Positions 40,295 to 50,663 of a DNA stretch of 64,000 bases are shown here, piece by piece. The stretch is from Drosophila pseudoobscura (lineage: Eukaryota; Arthropoda; Insecta; Diptera; Drosophilidae). The position numbers and the translations under genes were made by a program. How positions within the stretch are numbered: the stretch's first letter is position 1; every line of letters begins with the position of its first letter. The notes beneath the pieces were generated by a model. That model saw only the letters and a program-made list of their open reading frames with translations, had not been told where the DNA came from and did not search any database. The stretch spans positions 48,685,869 to 48,749,868 of the forward strand of contig NC_046683.1 in NCBI RefSeq assembly GCF_009870125.1. Direction: 5' to 3'.

Positions 40295-40962
40295 ATGGTC
40301 AAGGAGAAACCCAACTCAACGCGGATCTACGACAAGGATGGCTTCAGGCGACGGGCTGCCTGCATTTGTGTGCGGGCCGAAAACGAGGCAGAGGTGAGTG
40401 TGAAGCTTTGGATATGTATCATAGTAAAATCAAAATATCTTTGACTGTCTCCTTAGGTACTTCTGGTCACCTCCTCGCGGCGTCCTGAGCTTTGGATCGT
40501 CCCAGGTGGTGGCGTGGAGCCCGAGGAAGAGCCCTCTGTGACCGCTGTACGCGAGGTGCTCGAGGAGGCCGGTGTTGTTGGCAGTCTGGGTCGTTGTCTG
40601 GGTGTATTCGAGGTTTGCATTTGCGATAATAGGTGAACTAATATTCGAATAGAATTCATATAATGTCTTCCACCTCGCAGAATAACGATCATATGCATCG
40701 GACTGAAGTGTTTGTCATGAATGTGACCAAGGAGCTGGAAGAATGGGAAGACTCGCGCAGCATTGGACGCAAGCGGCAGTGGTTCACGATCGACGATGCC
40801 TTGTCCCGTCTGGCGTTGCACAAGCCAACGCAGCAGCACTATCTGATGCAGCTGCAGCACTCGAAGACTCGGGACAACACGAATCGTGTGGTGAATGCCA
40901 CGCATCCGCCCAAGTTGACCAATGTGGCCACATCTCCAGCTGCATCGCCAACAACGGCATAA
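40295..40962 (+). CDS. Aps: Aps: diphosphoinositol polyphosphate phosphohydrolase (Nudix)
   Basis: Three coding exons: 40295-40393, 40457-40612 and 40681-40962, all joined in phase 0, giving 178 residues. The start ATG abuts the acceptor CAG. The protein begins MVKEKPNSTRIYDKDGFRRR and has a full Nudix box, G-x5-E-x7-R-E-V-x-E-E-x-G-V, from about residue 50 (GGVEPEEE..REVLEEAGVV), preceded by SSRRPELWIVPGG, the mark of the DIPP/NUDT3 subfamily. Family members cleave the pyrophosphate of diphosphoinositol polyphosphates and hydrolyse diadenosine polyphosphates in the cytoplasm, using Mg2+ held by the Nudix glutamates. All catalytic residues are present. The donor after exon 40457-40612 is weak (GTTTGC). 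Identity is very likely; expression control is unknown. Confidence 0.95.
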
Positions 40963-42365
40963 ACACCCATAAACACAATTTACTACACCTATCCTCCAAA
41001 ACACACACAACATCCTATCGCGAAAAATCGATTCTAACTATTCTTCAATCCCGCGCACATTTTGACATTTTTGGAAGTTTACAAATAGACAGGCAGTTAA
41101 TATATTATGTTGATTAAGCAATATGTTATCCACAACCTCACGCAGCCTCACACCCTCCCATACAGCCTCCAATCCGCCTATCCCTGAACCTATTTTTAAG
41201 TCCAACAGTTCATTTATGTCTTTAGTAATTTGTAATGGAGCTAAATTTACTTGATTGTACTCTCCAAAACCGAGAGAGAGTGAGTTTGAGGATGAGTAAA
41301 GCATCTAAATAATTAAATGTAATTCAAGATCTATAACTAACAAAACAAGAACATATAATAATTTTTGAGCGAATAGCACTTTTTGCAAAAACTAAAACTA
41401 AAACTAGAGAAAACTAAAACAACAAAGCAAAACAAAACAAAATATCTATTAGATTTTTCTACTCTTTTCTATAATTTACTCGAAAATTATGGCATCTTAA
41501 TTGATTTAAATACCAATTGGAAATGCTAACAAAACTTGATTAACTGATGATTAAACAATTATGCTAAGCGGCCTAAAGAAAAACCAACAATAAAACATAT
41601 TTAAGCGACCACTAACGAAATGTATTTCGTTCTGAATCTGATCTGCCACAAAGGCCAGCACACACAAGATGTTTTCTGTCACCAGAATGAATCATTAGAG
41701 AACCTTATTATAATTAACAACCAGTTGCCTATGCAAGAATATATATATATACATAAATGAAGATAAACGTTAACTTATTGTAAAAAAAACAAAAAAACAA
41801 AGCGTGAGAAATTAGTTGAGAAGAGAGCCAGCAGCAGCAGCAGCAGCAGTAAAGCAAAGCAACAACAAACATATTAAGAACTAATTCAAACTACTAAGAT
41901 ACTGTGCACGTTGTACTTTTCAAAAGCATATAAAAACCATACTCAAATATGGATAACAACAATAATAATAATAATTATGAATTATGATAATATAATAACA
42001 CCAACACACACACACACACAACGAGTGGCAGTGGAGTGGAGTGGTTATGCGGCATGATTTCAATGTGATTTAAGAGATACAAGAGACACACAAACACAAC
42101 ACATAACAAAACGCGTTAAATGAACAATTTTATGTAACATTTTTTCGATAATGATTTTATTTTGGCACTTAAAAAGCGCGCAACCAAACGGAAGGGAAAT
42201 TTGAATTATGGCAATTTGAGTCTTTGATTTCGATCCAATTCTTGAATGTATTCATAAATTAGTTGCAAACTAATCTGAGCAGGAAATATTTCAATCGGAA
42301 TGCTAAATTATATCACAGAATTGTTGCAATTATTCAATGATTTACAACAAATAAAGAAAAAAAAA
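40963..42365 (+). other. Aps 3' UTR (predicted)
   Basis: About 1.4 kb of AT-rich DNA with no frame, many AATAAT/TTAA runs, a CAG run near 41832, and candidate poly(A) signals at about 41589 (AATAAA) and 42350-42355 (AATAAA before an A-rich stretch). The distal signal is only about 40 bases from the AATAAA of the convergent cuticle gene (42398-42403, minus). Confidence 0.6.
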
Positions 42366-42466
42366 ACAAAACAAGCTCCACTAATGTTAATCTAATGTTT
42401 ATTTCATATACAAAAAAAAATTGTGCTAAATTAAAGCTAACAGATTAGAAGATGCATCATCATCAT

Positions 42467-42911
42467 CTAAGTCCTGAGCTGAATCCTGGTGAAAGGGTGA
42501 GCCTCAATGTACGCCAGAGCCTTCAGAATGTAGTCGGGAGTAGGTGGCGGCGTTGGCAAATGTGCACCTTTTGGCTGATATCCATTCTCGTCGGCAGTAT
42601 ACTCCAACTGAATGTTTTGTCCATCGGGAGCCGTATACGCCACCGATCCTGCCGCATAGGCACTGCCCACACCACTCTCCTTGGCCTGAATGCCGTTCGA
42701 GGTTCCGTACTCCCAATTGTAGCTGCCATCGTTCTTGATCTCATTCTCGTACTTGGTTATGGTGGCCTGTGACTCATCTGCGGCCCAAGTGACGGCCACC
42801 AGGAAGAGGGCAATGATTAGCGCCTATAAATCCGGTTGAAATTCGCTGATTAGCTCTATTATCGCATTCGGGGATCACTTATCACTAAACGATACTTACG
42901 ATCTTGAACAT
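42467..42911 (-). CDS. Cpr67Fb: RR-1 cuticle protein, Cpr67Fb-like
   Basis: Two coding exons on the minus strand: 42911-42900 (MFKI) and 42823-42467, with GTAAGT donor and TATAG acceptor, giving 122 residues. Residues 1-17 are a signal peptide (MFKIALIIALFLVAVTWA). The mature part carries the chitin-binding RR-1 consensus: GSYNWEYGTSNGIQAKESG, then VAYTAPDG and YTADENGYQPKG, followed by LPTPPP. Such proteins are secreted by epidermis and bind chitin in soft cuticle. A 4-codon first exon is usual for this family. TATAAAA (43016-43010) and TCAGT (A at 42982) lie 34 bases apart, an ideal TATA/initiator pair. The symbol rests on sequence type and recalled neighbours; the family call is firm, the exact orthologue less so. 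Confidence 0.85.
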
Positions 42912-42979
42912 GGCTGAAGTTTGATACGAAATCTGAAACCTGTGTAGGGGAATCCAAGCGGAACGTTGCTTTAGTTGAT

Positions 42980-43016
42980 ACTGATGTCGAAAACAAATCC
43001 GAGAGACCGTTTTATA
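42980..43016 (-). promoter_or_regulatory. core promoter of the Cpr67Fb-like gene
   Basis: TATAAAA at 43016-43010 and initiator ATCAGTATC with its A at 42982 give the canonical spacing. The ATG follows at 42911. A CCTACA hexamer repeat lies just upstream at about 43041-43063. Confidence 0.75.
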
Positions 43017-43069
43017 CCAAAGCTGGGGACGATCACTGACCTACACCTACACCTACACCTACACCAACA

Positions 43070-44675
43070 ACAACAATAAGTCATAGATGTTCCACAGTTC
43101 ACATTTGATCTTGGAGGCTTTAGTGCTCCGTATTATTAATAAATTCGCGCATTTCGAATATGAATTTGACCGAGTTTTACGAGCGTTACGTTCATTCCCC
43201 TGCTGTTCGCCTAATGGCCGTGTTTTTTGTTTTGTTTTCGAACAGAGATCAGCAAGCCGGGCCAAAGCCAACAGCAGGTGATCATGATCTATACCGCACC
43301 GCATTCTACTTAACAAATCACAGATGGAGATGAAGATTTACCGCTGAAGATTCCACACACAATGAATATGCTTCCATTCTTATCTAATCTTGACTTAAAT
43401 TCATAATAAATTTATGAATTGTTATCCGAAGATCAAAGACTCAAAAGGATTCCCTTAAGCGAAGCTTGGATACCCTTACATCATCTCTATGCCCGCCGAT
43501 TCAAGACGATTTCCTGACTTCTTTTAATATTTGAAAGTCTCTCTCTCTTGCTAGGGTATTCATAGCGTTAAAATATCATTCGCTAGGCGCCAAGAGAAGT
43601 TCGTTTGGGCTGTCATTCGATTAGCAGCTTTTGTTGTTAATGATATGCAAATGCGAATCCGCATCGGAATCCAAACGTTTGCTTTGGAGAGCCCCAGTGC
43701 TGCGACGTAGACGTGAAACACATTCGAGTGTCATCGTAAATTCGAACGAACTGCTGCCGAAATTCAGATCATCGCATTAATTAGTAGACAGAGCATTGCA
43801 TTTGATAACTAGAATTAGTACTCTTAGATATGTCCATAACAAAACGCAAAATAGCAAGAGATTTGTGACGGATGACTTGTTGCTTGAGGAAAAGCTTTGT
43901 TGGCTATAAAGAAAAACATCATTCATTTGCGTCGACCAGTATGTAAATACATTTGCTATGCTCATATATATAGTAATTGGTGGAGTAATTGTCCGATACC
44001 GAAAATATATGGATTTGTTGACCTTCTACCTTTAAGAGTATACAAACCGTATGTAAATTAAAGGCTATCACGGGTAGCTATTGATTTATTTAACACTTTA
44101 ACCCAAGCTTAAGAACTATTTGAAACACAATTAAACTTGAATCTAGCTGATCTAAATACCTCTTTCCTCCTCTTTTTCCTGTTTTATCACCTTGTTACTC
44201 AAAGTTTAGTTGAAAATTGTATTTATCCATAGCTCACATTTCTTGTGCTTACGGTGATCGTCCGACCGGGTGCCAGTTTATACTAACAGCGGTACCTGTA
44301 AACCTTTAGTTTAATTGTTTGCTTTTACCAAGTATCGGGTACCCAGAACTTGAGTCTCTTATGGCTGGTCGGTACTTTGCACTGCCCATGTTTAGCTGCA
44401 GCTGCACATGCAGCTGGTGCATGTTTATTTATAGTAGCTTAAATTAATAAGCCATACATGTTCGTTCTATCAACAATAAGGAGAAATCAAAATTCTTCGT
44501 AATGATATCGAAACAATAAACGCAGCTTGGGTTCGGCTTCGGAGAATTTTGACGCTCAGCGTAATAAATTGAAATTCAAATTCAAACAATACGGCGCGCT
44601 CGCCCTTCCCAGTGAGACCATACCACAGCCGCTGATGGGCACACTACCAGCTGATCGTCAACAGTGTGACCCATT
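43070..44675. other. intergenic DNA, no gene seen
   Basis: AT-rich intergenic sequence upstream of the cuticle gene. It contains CAGCTG/CATG-type E-boxes around 44392-44422. GGGTCACACTG on the minus strand at 44672-44662 matches the M1BP (Ohler motif 1) core promoter element. No exon found. Confidence 0.5.
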
Positions 44676-45076
44676 TTAAGCGGCCAAAGAAAATATTAAA
44701 AAAAAACGGCATAATAAAATTAAAAGAATATTAATAAAATTCCGCTCCGGAAAGGTGACTCTCGAGTCCCAGCCGGAGCTCTGGACGGAGGTTAGGCTGC
44801 CGTTCTCCGCCGTCTTGCGGTGTCTAGCGCTGCTAGATCCCGACATCGAAGCAGGAGAGGCACCTGCAAAAGGACAAAGGAGTAGGATTATGTAAATGAT
44901 TTACAAACAGGGAGAGAGGGTGATTCCTTACCTGATTGACAACGTGGTATGGGACTGCAGTCCTGCTGTCGCCGCTCCTGCATCGCCAGAGAGCGCGTGG
45001 GCGGCGTCCTCGAGAGTCCCGGAGCTCCTGCTACTGCAGGATCCGCCATAATGGTGCCGCGTGGCTGTTGTTCCAT
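44676..45076 (-). pseudogene. truncated fragment of an unidentified spliced gene
   Basis: Minus-strand exon 45076-44932 (starts MEQQPRGTIMADPAVAG, contains RTPPTRSLAMQERRQQD) is followed by a clean intron (TCAG|GTAAGG to TTTGCAG) and exon 44863-44676, joined in phase 1 to give 110 residues. The first ~93 residues are GC-rich, Ser/Pro/Arg-rich and look like real coding sequence. After SRVTFPER the frame runs into AT-rich DNA and ends in low-complexity hydrophobic residues, so the original 3' part appears lost. I do not recognise the parent gene. The 5' side abuts the satellite at 45090. It could still be a live small gene, but a broken duplicate fits better. Confidence 0.45.
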
Positions 45077-45089
45077 CTGTTATTGATGG

Positions 45090-47010
45090 GGCTGCTGCTA
45101 CAGCGATTGGCCCTATTTGTCTGAGATATAGCTTTCGGAAGATTTGGATTTACGCATCATGCAAATACTGGATTTTTCTGCACGCTATGTCTCGGCTGAA
45201 CAGCGGCCGATCTAAGGGTGGCATGACTTTTCGTGATGGGGAGAGTCCTGCCAATCGAATGGCATCAGAAAAAAGGACATCCAGCTTATCACGATTTTCG
45301 CAAAAAATCATGATGGTTACATCATTGAATTTGCCAAAAATTTGACTCGTTTTCGAAGTCGAGATTTTTATGCCGTTCGACAGGCTGGATCCTTGCGATC
45401 CTGGCCGAGTCGGTCCTTCACCGATCTGGCCCTATTTGCCTGAGATATAGCCTTCCGAAGATTGTGATTTGCGTATCTTTAAGATACTGGTTTTTTCCGC
45501 AAGCTATATCTCGGCTACACAGCGGCCGATCTAAGGGTGGCATGACTTTTCGTGATCAGAAGAGTCCTGCCAACCGAATGGCATCAGAAAAAAGGACATC
45601 GAGCTTATCACGATTTTCGCAAAAAATAACCATCATTGAATTTGCCAAAAATCTGACTCGTTTTCGAAGTCGAGATTTTTATGCCGTTCGACAGGCTGGA
45701 TCCTTGCGATCCTTGCCGAGTCGGTCCTTCACATCGAGCTTATCACGATTTTCGCAAAAAATAACCATCATTGAATTTGCCAAAAATCTGACTCGTTTTC
45801 GAAGTCGAGATTTGGATGCCGTTCGACAGGCTGGATCCTTGCGATCCTGGCCGAGTCGGTCCTTCACCGATCTGGCCCTATTTGCCTGAGATATAGCCTT
45901 CCGAAGATTGTGATTTGCGTATCTTTAAGATACTGGTTTTTTCCGCAAGCTATATCTCGGCTACAGAGCGGCCGATCAGGGCGCTTCATGTCTTTTCGTG
46001 ATCAGAAGAGTCCTGTCAATCGAATGGCATCAGAAAAAAGGACATCCAGCTTATCACGATTTTCGCAAAAAATCATGATGTAACCATCATTGAATTTGCT
46101 AAAAATCGGCCTCATTTTCGTAGTCGAGATTTTGATGCCGTTCGACAGGCTGGATCCCCACGGTCCTAGGAAAGTAGGTCCTTCGCCGATCTGGCCCTAT
46201 TTGTCTAAAATACAGCCTTCCGAAGTTTGTGATTTGCGTATCTTTTTTTCGAGTCGGTCCTTCGCCGATCTGGCCCTATTTGCCTGAGATATAGCCTTCC
46301 GAAGATTGTGATTTGCGTATCTTTAAGATACTGGTTATTTCTGCAAGCTATATCTCGGCTACAGAGCGGCCGAACAGGGCGCTTCATGTCTTTTCGTGAT
46401 CAGAAGAGTCCTGTCAATCGAATGGCATCAGAAAAAAGGACATCCAGCTTATCACGATTTTCGCAAAAAATCATGATGTAACCATCATTGAATTTGCCAA
46501 AAATCTGACTCGTTTTCGAAGTCGAGATTTTGATGCCGTTCGACAGGCTGGATCCTTGCGATCCTGGCCGAGTCGGTCCTTCACCGATCTGGCCCTATTT
46601 GCCTGAGATATAGCCTTCCGAAGATTGTGATTTGCGTATCTTTAAGATACTGGTTTTTTCCGCAAGCTATATCTCGGCTACAGAGCGGCCGATCAGGGCG
46701 CTTCATGTCTTTTCGTGATCAGAAGAGTCCTGTCAATCGAATGGCATCAGAAAAAAGGACATCCAGCTTATCACGATTTTCGCAAAAAATCATGATGTAA
46801 CCATCATTGAATTTGCTAAAAATCGGCCTCATTTTCGTAGTCGAGATTTTGATGCCGTTCGACAGGCTGGATCCCCACGGTCCTAGGAAAGTAGGTAATT
46901 CGCCGATCTGATTATATTCCGAGATATAGCCTCCCAAACTTTTGGTTGGAAAAATCATTAAAATACTGTTTTTTTCTATGCGTTATAACTTGGCTATACA
47001 GCGTCAATCA
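45090..47010 (+). repeat. tandem satellite, ~319-bp monomer, about 5-6 units
   Basis: The landmark CCGATCTGGCCCTATTTG followed by CTGAGATATAGCCTTCCGAAG recurs at about 45101 (diverged), 45421, 45866, 46265 and 46581, with a terminal diverged copy at about 46902; a shortened extra copy starts at 46186. Spacing is about 318-320 bases except where part of a unit is itself duplicated (an extra ~125 bases near 45730; an extra ~79 bases near 46186). Each unit also holds GCTATATCTCGGCTACA, AAAAAAGGACATC, TTTTCGCAAAAAAT and TTTTCGAAGTCGAGATTT. Outer units are the most diverged, as expected when exchange homogenises the middle. Frames through it are chance frames. Confidence 0.9.
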
Positions 47011-47137
47011 TTCATAGATTATTATTGGGCACTTCGTAGTCAGAGCAGGATTTTCCAAGTCTTCGTAAGCCATACCATATTTAAATAAAAATGAGTAATA
47101 TAATTTCACTGACAATATAAGTTTACCTTTTTCTTAG

Positions 47138-47592
47138 AATGCCATTGGTCCTGCCACTAACCATACAGTATTCACCGAACATGTCGCAAGCGAACTTTCT
47201 GGATTAGATCACATGATCTTCTACTCTGGCAATCTGCTAAAACTGCGTCATCATGAGCCAGCCATGACGTCCATTCATACGCCGCTTAATCAAACTCTGG
47301 GCTTCAGCTTCGAGACCCGTAAGTGAATCAGTATATAGTTGTGGACATATTTTAAAATATATCTTCCTTCACAGAGGGCTTTGCCACAAATCGAGTCGTA
47401 TCCAAGCATTACCGAGGCGTCGTCACGACAGACCGAGTCCAATACCAGCCAGACAGAACTGTATCCCAGCAGCACAGAAGCGCACCCCTTGCAAGATCAG
47501 AACCCATAAAGACATCGTCATTCTTCGACCTGGCCATCGACAACAATGAATTTCCCTATACCAAACAAGGTAGGGGCCACGCGGGCTGCTAG
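47138..47592 (+). pseudogene. spliced gene fragment in the left palindrome arm
   Basis: Exon 47138-47318 follows acceptor TTTTTCTTAG; donor CCC|GTAAGT; intron to TTCACAG; exon 47375-47592 ends in TAG. The phase fits, giving 132 open residues, for example HTVFTEHVASELSGLDHM, GFATNRVVSKHYRGV, SAPLARSEPIKTSS and DNNEFPYTKQ. An alternative donor (CAAG|GTAGGG at about 47571) suggests that the parent continued into another exon. There is no start codon context upstream, only satellite. I do not recognise the family. The same exons, more decayed, occur inverted in the right arm. Whether it is translated is unknown; a duplicated internal piece of a larger gene is most likely. Confidence 0.55.
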
Positions 47593-47759
47593 ACTCTAAA
47601 AATATGTCGTTGTTGTTAGGTTTAAGATAGATACAAATGTTTTCCACTAGTTTATTCATTTATACTAAGCTTAGTTTTGATGAATAAAACTATTGAAAAA
47701 TCATCCTTGCTATATTCTGTATTGGGGAAACTATACCGATTACAAAATGGCGTGGCACG

Positions 47760-48300
47760 CCCAGATCGGCTCTCAAATTGCGGAGGAAACTCAATTTTTT
47801 TGATTGGGGAAAAGGTCCTTGGTCTTTGATCCTTGATAAGGACTTTATTAAATCAAGGACATTTTATTGATCACAAGAAGCCATCGCTCGACCAGATCGG
47901 GCCACAAATAGCCGTAAAAACTAATTATGTATGGTTGGTGTTGTTGGAGTCCTCACCGAAGGATCAAGGACATTTTTCAGATCACGGCGGCCCATGGCAC
48001 CTTTCGCTCAGGCCACAAATAAAGGAGAAATCAAGATATGTCTGCAGAAAATATCCTTGATCCTTGGTCCTTGATAGGGACTGCATTAAACTAAGGATAC
48101 TGTTCCGAACACAGGGAACCATCGGTCGTCCCGATCGGGCCACAAATATTGGAGAAACCAAGATATATATGGCTGGAGAAAATATCCTTGATCCTTAGTC
48201 CTTGATAAGGACTCCATCAGATCAGGAAAATCTTTCCGAACACAGGAAGCCTTCGCATGTCCCAATTGGGCGACAAATAGGGAAGAAAACAAAACTGGCT
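47760..48300 (+). repeat. ~120-bp tandem units inside the left arm
   Basis: GGGCCACAAATA or a close variant appears at about 47903, 48012, 48138 and 48267, each preceded by a CCTTGAT...AAGGAC stretch. Inverted partners lie at about 48600-48980. Each unit itself holds an imperfect inverted repeat (CCTTGATAAGG), which adds to the folding potential. Confidence 0.7.
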
Positions 48301-48334
48301 TGTAATTTTTAATTTCTTAAATGTAGTCATGTAA

Positions 48335-48494
48335 CTCGCGTCAAATGGCTGGGATACCAGGCGAACAGAAATCAGCAGAAGGTCGCCGATTTTTTAATTT
48401 TGGAGCCCCCAAAAGTATGCACCATTTTTTTCATTTTCTAAAGTTGCTTGCTGCTGATTTCTGTTCGCCTGGTATCCCAGCCATTTGACGCGAG
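48335..48494. repeat. perfect 44-bp stem with 72-nt loop at the palindrome centre
   Basis: Left stem 48335-48378 begins CTCGCGTCAAATGGCTGGGA; right stem 48451-48494 is its exact reverse complement. The intervening 72 bases are T-rich and unrelated. Next to the stems, CTGGCTTGTAATTT (48293) pairs with AAATTACAAGCCAG (about 48569), with about 50 extra bases on the right that include GTGGCGCACC. Confidence 0.92.
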
Positions 48495-49985
48495 CTTTGT
48501 TTTAATAAAAACTTTTTATGTACGGTGGCGCACCTATCGGTGATTTCTTGAACTACATTTAAAATAACAAATTACAAGCCAGTTTTTTTTCTCCGTTATT
48601 TATGGCCCGATCTGGGCGTGCGACGGCTTCCTGTGTTCGGAAAGAATTTTCTGATCTGATAGAGTCCTTATCAAGGACCAAGGATCAAGGATATTTTCTG
48701 CAGACATATATATCTTGGTTTCTCCTTTCTTTGTGGCCTGAGCGTAAGGTGCCATGGCCCGCCGTGATCTGAAAAATTTCCTTGATCCTTCGGTAAGGAC
48801 TCCAACAACACCAACCATACATAATTAGTTTTTACGGCTATTTGTGGCCCGATCTGGTCGAGCGATGGCTTCTTGTGATCGATAAAATGTCCCTGATTTA
48901 ATGAAGTCCTTATCAAGGATCAAGGACCAAGGACCTTTTCCCCAATCAAAAAAATTGAGTTTCCTCCGCAATTTGAGAGCCGATCTGGGCGTGCCACGAC
49001 TTTTTGTAATCGGGATAGTTTCGCCAATACAGAATACAGCAAGGATGATTTTCAATAGTTTTATTCATTAAAACGTAGCTTAGTATAAATGAATAAACTA
49101 GTGGAAAACATTTGTATCTATCTTAAACCTAACAACAACGACATATTTTTAGAGTCTAGCAGCCCGTTTGGCCCCTCCCTTGTTTGGTATAGGGAAATTC
49201 CTTGTTGTCGATGGCTAGTTCGAAGGATGACGAAGTCTTGATGGGTTCTGATCTTGCAAGGGGAGCGCTTCTGTCCTGCTGGGATACGGTTCTGTCTGGC
49301 TGGGATTGGACTTGTTCTGTCCCGAATACGCCTCGGTAATGCTTGTTTAGGACTTCGTTTGGCGGAGGAAGTGGGATACGACTCGGTTTGTGGCAAAGCG
49401 TAGCGAAGATGTGATGTGAAAGAAGATGTATTTTAAAACATGTCCACAATTATGTACTGATTCACTTACGCCCCTCGAAGCTGAGCCCCAGTGTTTGATT
49501 CGGAGCCAACGATTCCGCCGTCGATCACTGGTCCCTGCTGCAGTGGCTATGGCCCGCAACAGGGCAGACAGCTTTCGAGCCGGGAGCACATCCCTTGGAC
49601 CTCCCGAAAGGACGAGGAACTACAGCAGAATCATGCGCACACTCGCTCATATGAACTGGAAGATCAGAAGGGCGAAGTCCGTGGTAAACGATGATAAACA
49701 TAAAAGTGGGCGCGGGCATGCTGGAGGTATTCCTGGGCACCAGAGGGGCTACTTGGTAAAATGAAAGGAAGAGTTAAATAAAGTAAATGAATAAATAATA
49801 AGTTAATAACTTTACCTGACGGGGTATAAGGAGCCGATCGCGGCATAGCAGTTTATGGCCAGAGAGGGTGTGGGGTGTAGGATGTTCGGCGGTAGAAGAC
49901 ATGAACCTGGGGACCCTGGGATCTAATCCTGAAAGTGCGTTTGCGACACCGTTTTCGGTGCATGAACCGTTTTTTGAACAACTTT
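48451..49985 (-). repeat. right arm of the palindrome
   Basis: Reverse-complement partner of 47135-48378. It is longer at its outer end, keeping exon sequence and an intron (about 49757-49805) absent from the left arm. The central part is nearly identical to the left arm, which implies a recent duplication or ongoing gene conversion. The outer end stops just short of the poly(A) region of the next cuticle gene. Confidence 0.88.
49158..49985 (-). pseudogene. decayed copy of the same gene fragment in the right arm
   Basis: Minus-strand exons at about 49970-49805 (TENGVANALSGLDPRV, aligned to TEHVASELSGLDHM of the left arm; donor GTCAG|GTAAAG), about 49757-49456 (ends NQTLGLSFEG, donor GTAAGTG) and about 49395-49158 (KHYRGVFGTEQVQSQPDRT, FPYTKQ). 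Damage: an in-frame stop after HCSRDQ, loss of the acceptor AG that the left arm has (CACAG became CACAT), and a 29-base difference next to KHYRG that shifts the frame. It cannot make the protein predicted from the left arm. Parent gene not recognised. Confidence 0.6.
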
Positions 49986-50082
49986 TCAAATTTGTTTTCT
50001 CCTCAATAACATTTATTCATTTCAAAAAAAAAAAGTAATAAAGCTTTTATAAACATTTGCAGATGACGACTGGAGTCGCTGC

Positions 50083-50616
50083 TTAACCGTAGACGCGCTT
50101 GTTCTGGAAACGAGCGGGGCTGCGGTATTGCTGCTGCTGCACCTGCTGGTACTGCTGCTGTGGCTCCTGGTACTGAGGGTGGGTGCGGATGTACTCCAGG
50201 GACTTCAGGATGGCAGCTGGGATTGGTGGGGGAGTAGGCAGCAGATCACCCTGGGGCTGGTAGCCGTTCTCATCGGCCACATAGGAGATCTGGACAAGCT
50301 GTCCCTCCGGCGAGTAGTAGGAGTATCCTCCGGTGGCCTGGTAGCCTCCAAGTCCGGACTCCTGGGCGGCGATGCCGTTGCTGGTCTCGTACTGGTACGT
50401 GTACTGTCCCTCGGGCTGGATGTCAGCGCTGTTCTTCACCACGTAAGCGGAGGCATCGGTGTTGTAGGATGCGGCGGCATAGGCGCAGGCCAGGACGGCG
50501 GAGGCGACGAGCATCTGTTTTGGATGTGATTGGATAGGAGCACTCGGTTAGCTGATCTCTGGCTCTCCATGAGCTGGAGCTCTTCCAATATCCTGGATAC
50601 TTACGTAGCGGAACAT
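50083..50616 (-). CDS. Cpr67Fa1: RR-1 cuticle protein, Cpr67Fa-like
   Basis: Exons 50616-50605 (MFRY) and 50514-50083 on the minus strand give 147 residues. Residues 1-18 form a signal peptide (MFRYMLVASAVLACAYAA). The RR-1 chitin-binding region has GQYTYQYETSNGIAAQESG, YSYYSPEGQLVQISY and ADENGYQPQG, then LPTPPPIPAAIL. The C terminus is Gln-rich (QYQQVQQQQ), encoded by a CAG-rich tract. Likely a structural protein of soft cuticle. TATAAAAA and a TCATTC initiator give a textbook promoter; AATAAA lies at 50017-50012. D. melanogaster, as I recall, has two Fa copies; only one is visible here, so the numeric suffix is arbitrary. Confidence 0.85.
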
Positions 50617-50663
50617 CTTGGTAGAAGTGAGGAGGAGTTCGTTTGTCTGGGACTGTGATACTC

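Larger units (their letters stand above)
47135..48378 (+). repeat. left arm of a ~2.85-kb imperfect palindrome
   Basis: This arm pairs with 48451-49985 on the other strand. Between about 47590 and 48060 it matches the reverse complement of about 48690-49165 almost base for base. The gene-bearing outer part is more diverged and lacks a segment kept in the right arm. The innermost 44 bases (48335-48378) are perfectly complementary to 48451-48494, leaving a 72-nt loop. The arm contains gene exons (47138-47592), then about four ~120-bp units marked by CGGGCCACAAATA and CCTTGATCCTTGGTCCTTGA. Confidence 0.9.

Noticed and set aside
45464-45889. 141-residue frame inside the satellite
   Set aside because: The frame repeats with the monomer, including partial duplications, and has no protein-like conservation between units.
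47760-48300. Reading the ~120-bp units in the palindrome as part of the 319-bp satellite
   Set aside because: Both contain CGATC-GGCC-like motifs, but period, flanking words and orientation differ. I keep them as separate families.
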